This document shows positions 1 to 13,734 of a stretch of 18,896 bases of DNA, piece after piece. How positions within the stretch are numbered: position 1 is the first letter of the stretch; each line of letters begins with the position of its first letter. Source of the stretch: Myxococcales bacterium UBA1660 (GTDB taxonomy: Bacteria > Myxococcota_A > Polyangia > Polyangiales > Houyiibacteriaceae); contig DCLA01000014.1 in NCBI GenBank assembly GCA_002320815.1, positions 33,952 to 52,847 on the forward strand, read 5' to 3'. The notes below the pieces were generated by a model. The model made no database searches. It had not been told where the DNA came from and saw only the letters and a list, made by a program, of their open reading frames with translations. The translations under genes and the position numbers were made by a program.

Positions 1-21
1 GTCCCCATGGCAAGTCGGGGC
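1..21 (+). repeat. Left copy of window-end inverted repeat
   Basis: Bases 1-21 (starting GTCCCCATGGCAAG and ending TCGGGGC) match the reverse complement of 18860-18880 at 20 of 21 positions. The single difference is T versus C at base 8. Both copies are followed on their own strand by G-runs. The unit may extend left of the window. It could be an interspersed intergenic repeat at which an assembly contig broke, or one end of a larger inverted structure. Confidence 0.7.
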
Positions 22-176
22 GCCGGGGTCGGGGGGCCCCGGTGGGGTCGGTGGGGTGGCTGCTGGACCCGCCGGGGGTGTGCACCGAGCTTGCGCACTC
101 GAGTGGGATCCTGGTGTGGCTCTCGACGTCTGCCGCGTGCGCCCGAGTTGGCATCCGATGTGCTCCTGTGTAGGAC
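1..176. other. G-rich leader region upstream of the first gene
   Basis: No convincing gene lies here. The segment holds the left copy of the window-end inverted repeat (1-21) and five runs of four or more G between 17 and 56. The rest has no clear promoter. The sequence just before the ATG at 177 contains AGGA at 172-175, which is too close to be a normal ribosome binding site. Short reading frames across this stretch look like GC-driven artefacts. Confidence 0.5.
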
Positions 177-1505
177 ATGCGCCGACTCCACCCTGTCGCC
201 CTCGTTTTGGCCTTGGCCTTCCCCGCCGCTTGCGCGGCCCCCGCCGACCTTCCGGTCGACGGGACCATGGAGCCCTTCGCCGGTGGCAAGGCCGACGAGG
301 ACCACCCCCTCGCCCTCCTCGGCGACGACGCCACCCTCGAGCTGGCCGCGATGCCCCTCTCCGCGCCGGAGCGCGAAGCCCTCCGGGCCACCGAGCACGA
401 GGACCTGAACGCGGTCGCCGACCTCTTCGACGCCACCTTCGGCGGCACGGCCCGCGTGGCCCTCGACGCCTTCGCCCCCACCGACGACGACGTCCGGCGC
501 GCGATGATGTTCGCCAGCGCCCACGAGCTGGAGCCCCGCGACTCGGAAGCCGAAGTCGCGGGCGTGACCTGGACCGCCGACGACCTGCGAGCCCTCTACG
601 CGCTCGCCTGGCTCGGCGCGCCCGAGTCCCTCCGCGTCTCCCTCGGCGACGGCACCGAAGACCTGAACCCGGCGCTCTTCCACGCCGCCTTCACTCAGCT
701 CATGGCTCAGGGGCACGCCGTGGTCACCGGCCCCTACGATACCGCCGGCTCGGTCTTCACCGACTTCGCCATCCGCCCCGCCCCTCGCGAAGAGGGCGCC
801 GCCGGACCCCGGCTCATCGATCGCGAGGCGGCCGAGGCCTACACCCGCACCGAGGTCGTCGACGCCGACGCCTACTGGTACGTCTTCGCGTCCATCGGCA
901 CCTCCCGCGGCTTCGCCAGCGAGTCCTACGTCCTGGCCACGGACGCCGACGGCGACCTCGTCGCCGGCTACTGGACCGCCCCCAACGACGCCTTCCCGCA
1001 GCTCCACCCCACGCGCCTCTGGTTCGCGCCTGTCCGCCCAACCGACTCCCTGGTGGACTTCGCCTCCGTCGACGCGGTCGCCGCCGCCTTCGAAGAGACC
1101 GTCCCCGGCGCCGTCGGCGACATCTACTACTACGACGGTGACCCCGTCGCCTTCACCGAGAGCCGCTTCCACTGCGCTCGGGTCGGGTTGATCCTCGAGG
1201 ATCGCTTCCGCGTCGGCGCCGTCACCGTCCGCGCCGACTTCCGCAGCGAGGGCTGGCTCTTCCCCGACCTCGAGGTGAGCCTCTACCACTCGCCCATCGG
1301 AGCGGGTCCGAGCCTGGTCACCCTGGCCGAAGACCACGACGAGGAGTCCGGCGAGTGGACCACCGACGAGTTCGCCTTCGACGGCAGCGAGTCCGCCAAC
1401 GCGCCCTGGGAGCTGCGCGTCTGCGACACCAGCGGGTGGGGGGACGAAGAGGACCTCAGCGGCTACGTCGACTACGTCGAGCTCGAGTTCCACCCGGTCG
1501 ACTGA
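177..1505 (+). CDS. Secreted lipoprotein with P-domain-like C-terminus
   Basis: This 442-residue exported protein begins with a signal peptide ending in a lipobox-like FPAAC (Cys about residue 19), so it is probably a lipoprotein. Residues 20-325 are acidic and not recognised; they begin with a Gly-Lys-Ala-Asp segment. Residues about 330-442 resemble the proprotein convertase P-domain, a jelly-roll domain usually found after subtilisin-type proteases. The clearest match is near the end, where a WELRVCDTSGWGDEEDLSGY stretch leads into a final beta strand. No catalytic protease triad is visible, so a peptidase activity is not supported. The only sensible start is the ATG that places the signal peptide at the N-terminus. 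The next gene begins 21 nt downstream but appears to have its own promoter. The P-domain call is moderate; the middle region is unknown. Confidence 0.8.
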   Translation: MRRLHPVALVLALAFPAACAAPADLPVDGTMEPFAGGKADEDHPLALLGDDATLELAAMPLSAPEREALRATEHEDLNAVADLFDATFGGTARVALDAFAPTDDDVRRAMMFASAHELEPRDSEAEVAGVTWTADDLRALYALAWLGAPESLRVSLGDGTEDLNPALFHAAFTQLMAQGHAVVTGPYDTAGSVFTDFAIRPAPREEGAAGPRLIDREAAEAYTRTEVVDADAYWYVFASIGTSRGFASESYVLATDADGDLVAGYWTAPNDAFPQLHPTRLWFAPVRPTDSLVDFASVDAVAAAFEETVPGAVGDIYYYDGDPVAFTESRFHCARVGLILEDRFRVGAVTVRADFRSEGWLFPDLEVSLYHSPIGAGPSLVTLAEDHDEESGEWTTDEFAFDGSESANAPWELRVCDTSGWGDEEDLSGYVDYVELEFHPVD

Positions 1506-1514
1506 CCCTCGGTC

Positions 1515-1520
1515 TATCCT
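1515..1520 (+). promoter_or_regulatory. Candidate -10 hexamer for a leaderless transcript
   Basis: TATCCT lies exactly 6 nt before the GTG at 1527, with no Shine-Dalgarno-like sequence between. This is the geometry expected if transcription starts at or next to the start codon. No good -35 is seen. The same spacing occurs before the starts at 17215 and 18828. Confidence 0.4.
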
Positions 1521-1526
1521 CCGGCG

Positions 1527-3235
1527 GTGTCGCTCTCCGCGCCCGCCATCGGTTGCCTCCGACTCCCGCCGGGAGCGGAGGCGCCCGTCGTCGAGGCCGC
1601 TCTCGCGGCGGGCGTGCGCCTCTTCGACACCGCGCCGACCTACGGGCCCGAGCCCCACGCGCAGGAGCGAACCCTCGGCGCGCTCCTCCGGGGTCACGAC
1701 GTCACCGTGGTCACCAAGGTGGGCATGGTCCGGCACCGCGACCGTTGGCGCCCCGATGGGCGTCGCAAGACCCTCCTCGCCGACGCCGAGCGCAGCGCGC
1801 GCGCCTTCGGCGAGACCCTCGGGCGCCCACCCGATTTGACCCTCTTGCACCTGCCCGACCCGCGGGTCCCCTTCGCGACCAGCGTCCGCGCGCTGGCGGC
1901 GGCGGCGAAGGCCGGGCTCACCGGCGCCGTGGGTCTCTCCAACGTCTCCCTGCCGCAGCTCGAGGAAGCGCGGGATCACATCGACGTGGCCGCCGTCGAG
2001 GTGGCCATCGGTCCCTTCGACGAGGACCCCACCCGGAGCGGCGTGGTCGAGCGCTGCCGCGCGCTGGGGATCCCGGTGCTCGCCCAGGCGCCCTTCGGCG
2101 GGCCCAAGAAGCAGCCGCGCCTGGGCCGGGACGCCGACCTCCGCTGGCTCGCCGACGCCCACGGCGTCACCCCGGAGACGGTGGTCCTCGCCTGGCTCCG
2201 CAGCTTCGGGGTGATCCCCCTTCCCGGCGTGAGTCGCCCCGAGACCGCCCGCTTGGCGGCTCATCCCCTGACCCTCCGCGACGACGAGCGCGCCCTCCTC
2301 GACGATCGCTTCCCCGTGGGGCGTCTGCTCCGCACGTCCCGGGAAGCCCGCGCGGTCCGTCGCTCGCGCCGCGAGGTGGTGCTCTTCGTGGGCATCCCCG
2401 GCGCCGGCAAGACGCGCTACGCCGCGCGCCTCGGCGACCACGAGCGGCTCAGCCGCGACGAGCGTGGGGGCTCCCTGAAAGGGCTCGCGGAGGTCCTCGA
2501 CGAGGTCCTGGCCGAGGGCACCGAGCGGGTCGTGATGGACGCCACCTACCCGACCCGGGCGAGTCGCAATCGGGTCCTGGAGACCGCCTGGGACCACGGC
2601 GCCGCGGTCCGCGCCGTCCACTTCGAGACCCCCCTCGCCGAGGCGCAGATCAACGCGGTCGACCGCATGCTCGATCGGCGCGGCGAGCTCCTCGCCAGCG
2701 ACGCGCTGAAGACGGCGGGCAAGCGGGACCCCAACCTTTTCCCGCCCCGGGCCCAGCAGATCTACCTGGAGCGCTTCGAGCCCCTGGGCCTCGACGAGGG
2801 CTTCGCCGCCATCGAGCGCGTTCCCTTCGAGCGGCTTCCCGTCGCCGGGCACGAGGCGCCCGGGCTGGTCTTCGATCTCGCCGCCCTCGCCGATGTCGCG
2901 GCCTGGCGTTCGGGCGAGCCCCTCGACGCGGACGCCATCCGTTCGCACCTGCGGCCGGGGGTGGCCACCCTGGTCCTCGCGTGGCTCCCCCCGGGACCGC
3001 GCGACGCGGCCGAGCTCGCGCGGGAGCTGCGCACCGTCGCCCCCGAGCTGGAGCTCGGTGCCTGCGAGCATCCCCCCGGGCCGCCGATCTGCTGGTGTCG
3101 CCCCCCGCTCCCGGGGCTCCCGGTGCGCTGGCTGCGCGCCCACGGCGTGGCCCCGGCGAAGGTCACGCACTTCGGCGCGGGCCCCGCGAGCGAGGCCCTC
3201 GCCGAGGCGATGGGCTTCCAGTTCCGCCGGCTACG

Positions 3236-3242
<7 letters not shown>
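1527..3242 (+). CDS. Fusion: aldo/keto reductase, PNKP-type kinase and degenerate HAD domain
   Basis: This is a 571-residue predicted cytoplasmic protein. Residues 1-275 are an aldo/keto reductase: the catalytic tetrad D34, Y39 (FDTAPTYG), K64 (VVTK) and H108 (LLHLP) is intact, and a PLPGVSRPETA segment near 230 matches the cofactor-binding end of the family. Residues about 282-435 match the kinase domain of polynucleotide kinase/phosphatase: Walker A GIPGAGKT at 289-296, SRDE near 310, a DAT-x-P motif at 338 and the family-like GLDEGFAAIERVPF near 420. Residues 440-571 follow a HAD phosphatase layout but with catalytic positions replaced. Likely activities are NADPH-dependent carbonyl reduction and 5'-OH or small-molecule phosphorylation; the substrates are unknown. 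GTG is the start, because the reductase fold begins at once. The last 7 bp overlap the convergent gene. Confidence 0.88.
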
Positions 3243-9169
<5,927 letters not shown>

Positions 9170-9221
9170 CGATTTCCTCTCGTCCCGCCGCCCACCACAG
9201 GCGGCTCCCACTACGGCTTAC

Positions 9222-9250
9222 ACTTTTCCACTCTCACTTGCCGGGGTCAA
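9222..9250 (-). promoter_or_regulatory. Candidate sigma70-like promoter for the giant surface protein
   Basis: On the minus strand TTGACC (9250-9245) is followed after 17 nt by AAAAGT (9227-9222). That is a good -35 with a weak -10. It lies about 53 nt before the GTG at 9169, inside the lowest-GC stretch of the intergenic region. It is a motif match only. Confidence 0.3.
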
Positions 9251-9301
9251 CTGAACCGGGTCGATCGTCACCATCGGCCCCAAAGGGGCGGGGTCTGCGG
9301 C

Positions 9302-9337
9302 CCTCACCCACCTGTAGTTCCTCAGGCGGTGAGGTGG
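9302..9337. promoter_or_regulatory. Inverted repeat in the divergent intergenic region
   Basis: CCTCACC (9302-9308) and GGTGAGG (9328-9334) are a perfect 7-bp dyad with a 19-nt spacer. CCACCT (9308-9313) and AGGTGG (9332-9337) form an overlapping 6-bp dyad, and CCTCA/TGAGG (9320-9324, 9330-9334) a tighter one. It sits between two divergent start codons and upstream of the TTG at 9393. It could be an operator or an RNA hairpin in the leader of the plus-strand gene; the sequence alone does not decide. Confidence 0.35.
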
Positions 9338-9392
9338 ATTCGAACGGAACTGGCCATTTCCACCCATCCTGGGCGACCATGGTCCGGCAGCC

Positions 9393-12300
9393 TTGGTTCA
9401 GGAAGCCCGACCCACCCTGTTGCTCGCCGGCGATGGCGAGCCTCTCGCCGACGCCATCCGCCAGTCGCTCAGCCGACGGAAGATGGTCGTGGAGACGGCG
9501 ACGACCGCCAAGGTCGTCACCGCGGCCACCGTCGCCGCCCCGGACCTCCTGGTTCTCATGGGCGACGCCGTGAAAGACGGCGGACGGAAGATCTTGGCGG
9601 ATCTGGCGTCGAATTCCGCCACTTCGGTCATCCCGGTGGCCCTCCTGCAAGCCGACGCCACCCTCGACGAGCGGCTGCGCGCCTTCCGCAGCGGCGCGGT
9701 GGCCATCATCCCGCGCACCGCGAGCGTCGACGAGATCGCCCAGCGCGTCGCCGACCTGGTCACCGAGCTCCCCAACCGACCCGGCGAGGCCAAGGGCGCC
9801 CTGGGCGAATCGACCCTCGACGAGCTGGTGGATCTGGTGTCCCAACAGCTCCGCACCGGGATCCTCTCGGTCGAGCGGACCGATCCCAAGGAGTCCAACG
9901 CGCCGATCCGGCTGGTGCTCGGGCCCGGGGAGCGCGTGGCCAGCGCGCTGGACGAGTTCGTCCGGCACCTCAAGGGGCTCATCGCCGAAGCGGAGCCCCT
10001 GGAGTACGAGCTCTTCGAGGCTGCTGGCGGTCGTCTGCGCCTCGACGAGAACGAGGGCTCGGGCGACCTCGAGAGCTATCGCGGCCTGCGCATCATGGTC
10101 ATGGACGACGACCCGGGGCGGGCCGATGGGCTCGCCGCGGCGTTGCGTGAGCATGGAGCCTCGGTCGCCGTCACCAACGTCAGCGTCGACGGGCTCGAGC
10201 GGGCGCACCAGCTCGACCCGGAGATCGTGCTCCTCGACTCCAGCGTCATCGAAGGCGCGGGTTTCGAGGCCGTGCGCACGATGCGCCGGGACTCCCGGCT
10301 CCGCTGGGCGAGCCTCCTGGTGCTCAGCTGGGACGAGGTCTGGCCCAAGGGGGCGCCGGCCCCGGACATGGAGGCGCTGGCGGCCAAGATCGCGCCGGTC
10401 ATCGAGCCCGACCAGGAGCTCCGCGCCCGCGCCGCGGGCGACGAGGCCTTCGACACCCGGCTCGAGCTCACCGGTCCCAGTCGCCTGCTCCGCGCGCTGG
10501 TCTCGGTGCCCGGGACCCGGCACCTGGTCATCCGCAGCGCGCAGACGATCCTCACCGTCGACGTGGCCGACGGGCTCATCGTCAGCGTCACCGGCAAGAC
10601 CAAGGGCGGCACCCTCGAGGGGCTCGACGCCCTCTCGGCGCTCCTGCTCCTGGCCACCGGGCGCGTGCACGTCGAGAAGCGGATGCACCCCTCGGCGGCC
10701 AACGTGATGATGCCCGTCGACGAGGCGCTCTCCCTCGCCGGGCCCCGGGGCCTGTCCACGCCGCCGAGCGCGCCGCCGCCGCCCCTGGTCGCTTCCGAGG
10801 GAGCCGACGGGGATCGCTCCGATCCCGACCACAGCGGACCGCTCTTCCCCACCAAGGATCGCTCGGCTTCCCGCACCGGACCGGCGAGCCTGGGCGCCGC
10901 GACGCGCTCGGAGCTGAGCTGGGACGCCACCGAGAGCTCCGAGGGCCGAGCCCATCCTTTCTCCGCGCCGACCCCCGCGGCGCCCAAATCTCCCGCCGCG
11001 GTGAAGACCGCCGCCGCGGGCGCTCCCAAGGCGCCCCGGGCCCCGGCCGCCCCTCCGCGAGCCCCGGCCGCCCCGCCGCCGCGCTCGGCCGGGGTCCCGC
11101 CGCGGGCCCCCGCGGTCCCGCCGCCCCCGGCGTCGAAGGCGATGCGCATCGCCAAGGGGATCGAGCCCGCGGGCGCCACGAAGCCTTCGGGCGCCGCGAA
11201 GCCTGTGCCGCCCGCGAAGCCGGTGCCGCCCGCGAAGCCCGTGCCGCCCGCCGAGCCGAAGCCGTCCGCGACGGCGGCGGCTCCCGCGACTCCGGCTGCG
11301 CCCCCCGCGGCCCCCAAGGGGTTCCGCTCCAAGAAGGCCACGATGGTCGGCGGCATGGTCGCGCCGCCCTCGGTGAGTCCGCCGGCTTCGGTGGAGGACT
11401 TCCCCGAGATCGACGAAGGCGATGAAGAGGAAGAGACGGTCATCGGGGACTCCCGGGCGCTCGCCGCCCAGGTCGCGGCCGGGTCGGTGGAGGACGCCGA
11501 GGCGTTGGGCCGCGAGCTGGCGCGGGACGTCCACGACGCGCCGACCATGCCGCCGCCGCCGTCGGCGGAGTCCCTGGAGCTCTCCATGGGGGAGCTCGGG
11601 GATCTGGACCTCGAGGTCGGCGACCCCGTGGACGAAGCGGAGCTTCCCGAGGCGCCGATCGCGCTGCCGGCCGCCGAGCCCTCGAGCGTCGAGGTGGGGA
11701 TGGCCAACTACGAAGCCACCTTCACCGGCGACATCGATCCGGAGACGATGAAGGAGCTCCGCTCGGGCTCCCGCGGGGGCGGCAGCAAGCTGGTCGTCGT
11801 GGCCGCCGCGCTGCTCGCCCTGGTCGGCTTGGCCTGGGTCGCCACGTGGCGCTTCGCGCCCGACGTGTTGCCGGTCTGGGCCGGAGGCCCGTCGCTCGTC
11901 GCCGCGGGATCCAGCGCTGACGACGAGGCGGACCCAGTGGTCCCGGCCGCCGAGGACGCGGGGCCCGCCGAAGTCGACGCCGGCCCGGCCGCGCAGCCCG
12001 GGGTCGATGCGGGAGTCGACGCCGGCGCGCCGGACCTCGGGGTGGACGCCGGAGGCAGCGACGAAGAAGCGGTCGCCGAAGCGGACCCCGACGCCGATCC
12101 GGACGCGCTCTCCGCTGAAGAAGAGGCCGAGGACGGCGATCCGGACGCGATGAGCGACGAAGAGCGCGACGACCGTTCGGACCAACTGGCCCGGTTGGCC
12201 GAGCGGATGCTGAGGGAGGGCGACCTCGGAGCGGCGCGTCGCTACGCCAACCGCGCGCTCCGGATCGAGGATCGGAACCCCCAGGCCCTCGCGGCCAAGG

Positions 12301-12512
12301 CGGCGGTGCACATCCGGGCCGGCGAGGGCGCCGAGGCCGTCCGCTGGGCGACGCTGGCGGCGCGGCGACGTTCCCGCCGGGCCCGCTACCAGGTCCTGCT
12401 CGGCGACGCCCAGCGGGTCGCCGGCGACCAGGCGGCCGCGCGGCGCGCGTACCAGCGCGCCCTCGAGCTGGATCCGGACGACCGCACCGCCCGCGCTCGG
12501 CTGGGCCGCTGA
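9393..12512 (+). CDS. Dual-receiver, DUF4388-like, single-TM protein with C-terminal TPRs
   Basis: This is a 1039-residue signalling protein. Residues 8-125 are a receiver-like fold whose phospho-acceptor position is Met56 (DLLVLMGD), so it is probably a pseudo-receiver. Residues about 140-225 resemble DUF4388/PATAN (STLDELVDLVSQQLRTGILSV). Residues about 231-340 are a second receiver with an intact MDDDP acidic pocket and phospho-acceptor Asp282 (IVLLDSS). A second DUF4388-like unit follows at about 355-440. A Pro/Ala-rich linker (about 450-650), an acidic segment and one TM helix (800-818) come next. Beyond it lie a VDAG-rich acidic spacer and TPR-like repeats at 928-1039. The expected topology is cytoplasmic sensing N-terminus and periplasmic TPR C-terminus, or the reverse if insertion differs. 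The start is TTG, because the receiver begins at once; the ATG at 9379 is out of frame. No partner kinase is adjacent. Confidence 0.85.
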   Translation: MVQEARPTLLLAGDGEPLADAIRQSLSRRKMVVETATTAKVVTAATVAAPDLLVLMGDAVKDGGRKILADLASNSATSVIPVALLQADATLDERLRAFRSGAVAIIPRTASVDEIAQRVADLVTELPNRPGEAKGALGESTLDELVDLVSQQLRTGILSVERTDPKESNAPIRLVLGPGERVASALDEFVRHLKGLIAEAEPLEYELFEAAGGRLRLDENEGSGDLESYRGLRIMVMDDDPGRADGLAAALREHGASVAVTNVSVDGLERAHQLDPEIVLLDSSVIEGAGFEAVRTMRRDSRLRWASLLVLSWDEVWPKGAPAPDMEALAAKIAPVIEPDQELRARAAGDEAFDTRLELTGPSRLLRALVSVPGTRHLVIRSAQTILTVDVADGLIVSVTGKTKGGTLEGLDALSALLLLATGRVHVEKRMHPSAANVMMPVDEALSLAGPRGLSTPPSAPPPPLVASEGADGDRSDPDHSGPLFPTKDRSASRTGPASLGAATRSELSWDATESSEGRAHPFSAPTPAAPKSPAAVKTAAAGAPKAPRAPAAPPRAPAAPPPRSAGVPPRAPAVPPPPASKAMRIAKGIEPAGATKPSGAAKPVPPAKPVPPAKPVPPAEPKPSATAAAPATPAAPPAAPKGFRSKKATMVGGMVAPPSVSPPASVEDFPEIDEGDEEEETVIGDSRALAAQVAAGSVEDAEALGRELARDVHDAPTMPPPPSAESLELSMGELGDLDLEVGDPVDEAELPEAPIALPAAEPSSVEVGMANYEATFTGDIDPETMKELRSGSRGGGSKLVVVAAALLALVGLAWVATWRFAPDVLPVWAGGPSLVAAGSSADDEADPVVPAAEDAGPAEVDAGPAAQPGVDAGVDAGAPDLGVDAGGSDEEAVAEADPDADPDALSAEEEAEDGDPDAMSDEERDDRSDQLARLAERMLREGDLGAARRYANRALRIEDRNPQALAAKAAVHIRAGEGAEAVRWATLAARRRSRRARYQVLLGDAQRVAGDQAAARRAYQRALELDPDDRTARARLGR
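11205..11258 (+). repeat. 18-bp in-frame tandem repeat (VPPAKP units)
   Basis: Three consecutive 18-bp units encode VPPAKP, VPPAKP and VPPAEP in the Pro/Ala linker of the receiver protein. The first two units differ at one base. Such Pro-Lys tracts form extended tethers. Confidence 0.7.
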
Positions 12513-12516
12513 CCGA

Positions 12517-12548
12517 CGCGCGCCGTGACCACACGCACGAGGCGCGCG
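12517..12548 (+). terminator. GC-rich hairpin after the receiver/TPR gene
   Basis: CGCGCGCC (12517-12524) pairs with GGCGCGCG (12541-12548) around a 16-nt loop, starting 5 nt after the stop codon at 12510-12512. There is no U-tract after it, so a classical intrinsic terminator is not fully supported. It may still mark the 3' end or protect the RNA. Confidence 0.35.
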
Positions 12549-12581
12549 CGGTTGCGCAGCGCCTGTAAGGATCGGCCCCGA

Positions 12582-12587
12582 TAGGAT
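12582..12587 (+). promoter_or_regulatory. Candidate -10 (TAGGAT) upstream of the vWA lipoprotein
   Basis: TAGGAT lies 39 nt before the ATG at 12627 in the 114-nt gap after the preceding gene. It would give a short leader carrying the strong SD. No matching -35 is seen 16-18 nt upstream. A CGGCCG self-complementary pair lies between it and the SD. Confidence 0.25.
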
Positions 12588-12614
12588 GGGGCGCCGGCCG
12601 TTCCCGCGGCCGTC

Positions 12615-12620
12615 GGAGGA
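12615..12620 (+). promoter_or_regulatory. Strong ribosome binding site
   Basis: GGAGGA sits 6 nt before the ATG at 12627 and fixes that start. It contrasts with the SD-less starts at 1527, 17215 and 18828. Confidence 0.75.
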
Positions 12621-12626
12621 CTTGGT

Positions 12627-13709
12627 ATGACTGGCTTCGCCCTGCGCCGTTCGGCGCTCATCTTCATCGTCTCGGCCCTGGTGGCGTGTGATCCGGGGAG
12701 CGATGACCGCACCGGAAGCGGGGACGGTGATCGCACCGGTGTCGACGCCGGGACGAGCACGGGCGGCCAGGACTTCGGCCCGCCGCAGGACTACGGCCTG
12801 GGCGAGTGCGCGGCGACGCGGGTCGACGCCGAGACCGCCCTCGCGCCCGTGGACATCGTGTGGGTCGTCGACAACTCGGGCTCCATGAGCGAGGAGGCCG
12901 AGCTCGTTCAGGCCAACCTCAACGACTTCGCCGCGACCATCACGGCGGCAGGCATCGACGTCCACGTGGTCCTCATCACCGCCCCGGGGTTCGTCGACGT
13001 GCCCCCGCCCCTGGGCGACGACGCCAGCCAGTTCCTCCGGATCGACGAGGACGTCCAGTCGAGCAACAGCTTCGACAAGCTGCTCTACACCTTCCCGCAG
13101 TACTCCAGCTTCCTCCGGCGGACCTCGAGCCTGCACTTCGTGGTCGTCACCGACGACGAGAGCGGGATGTCCGCCAGCGACTTCCACACCCAGATGCTGA
13201 CCAACCTCGGGCGCACCTTCCGGCTGCACGCCATCGCCTCGCCGCCGGGGTCCTCCCACGCCTTCGGCGGCTTCACGATGCCCGGCTGCGACGGTCCCAA
13301 CGGCGAGGCCGCGGACAACGGGGACATCTACTGGGAGGAGGCCTCCCGGACCGGAGGGCTCGCCCTCTCCATCTGCGCGGCCGACTGGTCGGTGCTCTTC
13401 GACAACCTCACCGCGCAGATCGCGATCCCCATGGCCCTGCCCTGCGCCTACGGGATCCCCGAGCCGCCCGAGGGTGAAGAGTTCGCGCCCAACCGGGTCA
13501 ACGTCGAGTACACGCCCGGATCCGGCGGCGGCTCCGAGATCATCCCCTACGTCGCCGACCTCGATGGCTGCACCGGCGAGGGCTGGTACTACGACGACCT
13601 GGAGGATCCCAACCAGGTCCTGGTCTGCCCGCTGACCTGCCGCCGCCTCGAGGAAGACGCCTCGGGATCCGTCGAGGTGGCCTTCGGCTGCGCCACCGTC
13701 ATCCGCTGA
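12627..13709 (+). CDS. vWA-domain lipoprotein
   Basis: This 360-residue exported protein has a signal peptide ending in SALVAC, with the lipidated Cys at about residue 21. An Asp/Gly-rich spacer follows (residues 22-60). A vWA fold begins near residue 76: MIDAS D82-N-S-G-S86 is intact, and a later TDDES (about residue 175) sits where the fold needs an acidic metal ligand. The C-terminal third has several Cys (CDG, CAADW, CAYG, CTGEG, CPLTC, FGC) that probably form disulfides outside the membrane. The domain suggests metal-dependent ligand binding at the cell surface or outer membrane. It has its own SD and is followed 25 nt later by another lipoprotein gene, so the two may be co-transcribed. 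The ligand is unknown. Confidence 0.87.
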   Translation: MTGFALRRSALIFIVSALVACDPGSDDRTGSGDGDRTGVDAGTSTGGQDFGPPQDYGLGECAATRVDAETALAPVDIVWVVDNSGSMSEEAELVQANLNDFAATITAAGIDVHVVLITAPGFVDVPPPLGDDASQFLRIDEDVQSSNSFDKLLYTFPQYSSFLRRTSSLHFVVVTDDESGMSASDFHTQMLTNLGRTFRLHAIASPPGSSHAFGGFTMPGCDGPNGEAADNGDIYWEEASRTGGLALSICAADWSVLFDNLTAQIAIPMALPCAYGIPEPPEGEEFAPNRVNVEYTPGSGGGSEIIPYVADLDGCTGEGWYYDDLEDPNQVLVCPLTCRRLEEDASGSVEVAFGCATVIR

Positions 13710-13734
13710 CGCCGAACTGGCGGAGGGGCCCCAG

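Noticed and set aside
9277..9289. GCCCC-AAA-GGGGC hairpin in the divergent intergenic region
   Set aside because: Only five base pairs with a three-base loop and no U-tract; too weak to call a terminator in such GC-rich DNA.
9334..9356. A GGATTCGAAC tract that resembles the T-loop end of a tRNA
   Set aside because: TTCGAA is palindromic by itself. Neither strand gives a paired T-stem, acceptor stem or anticodon arm around it.
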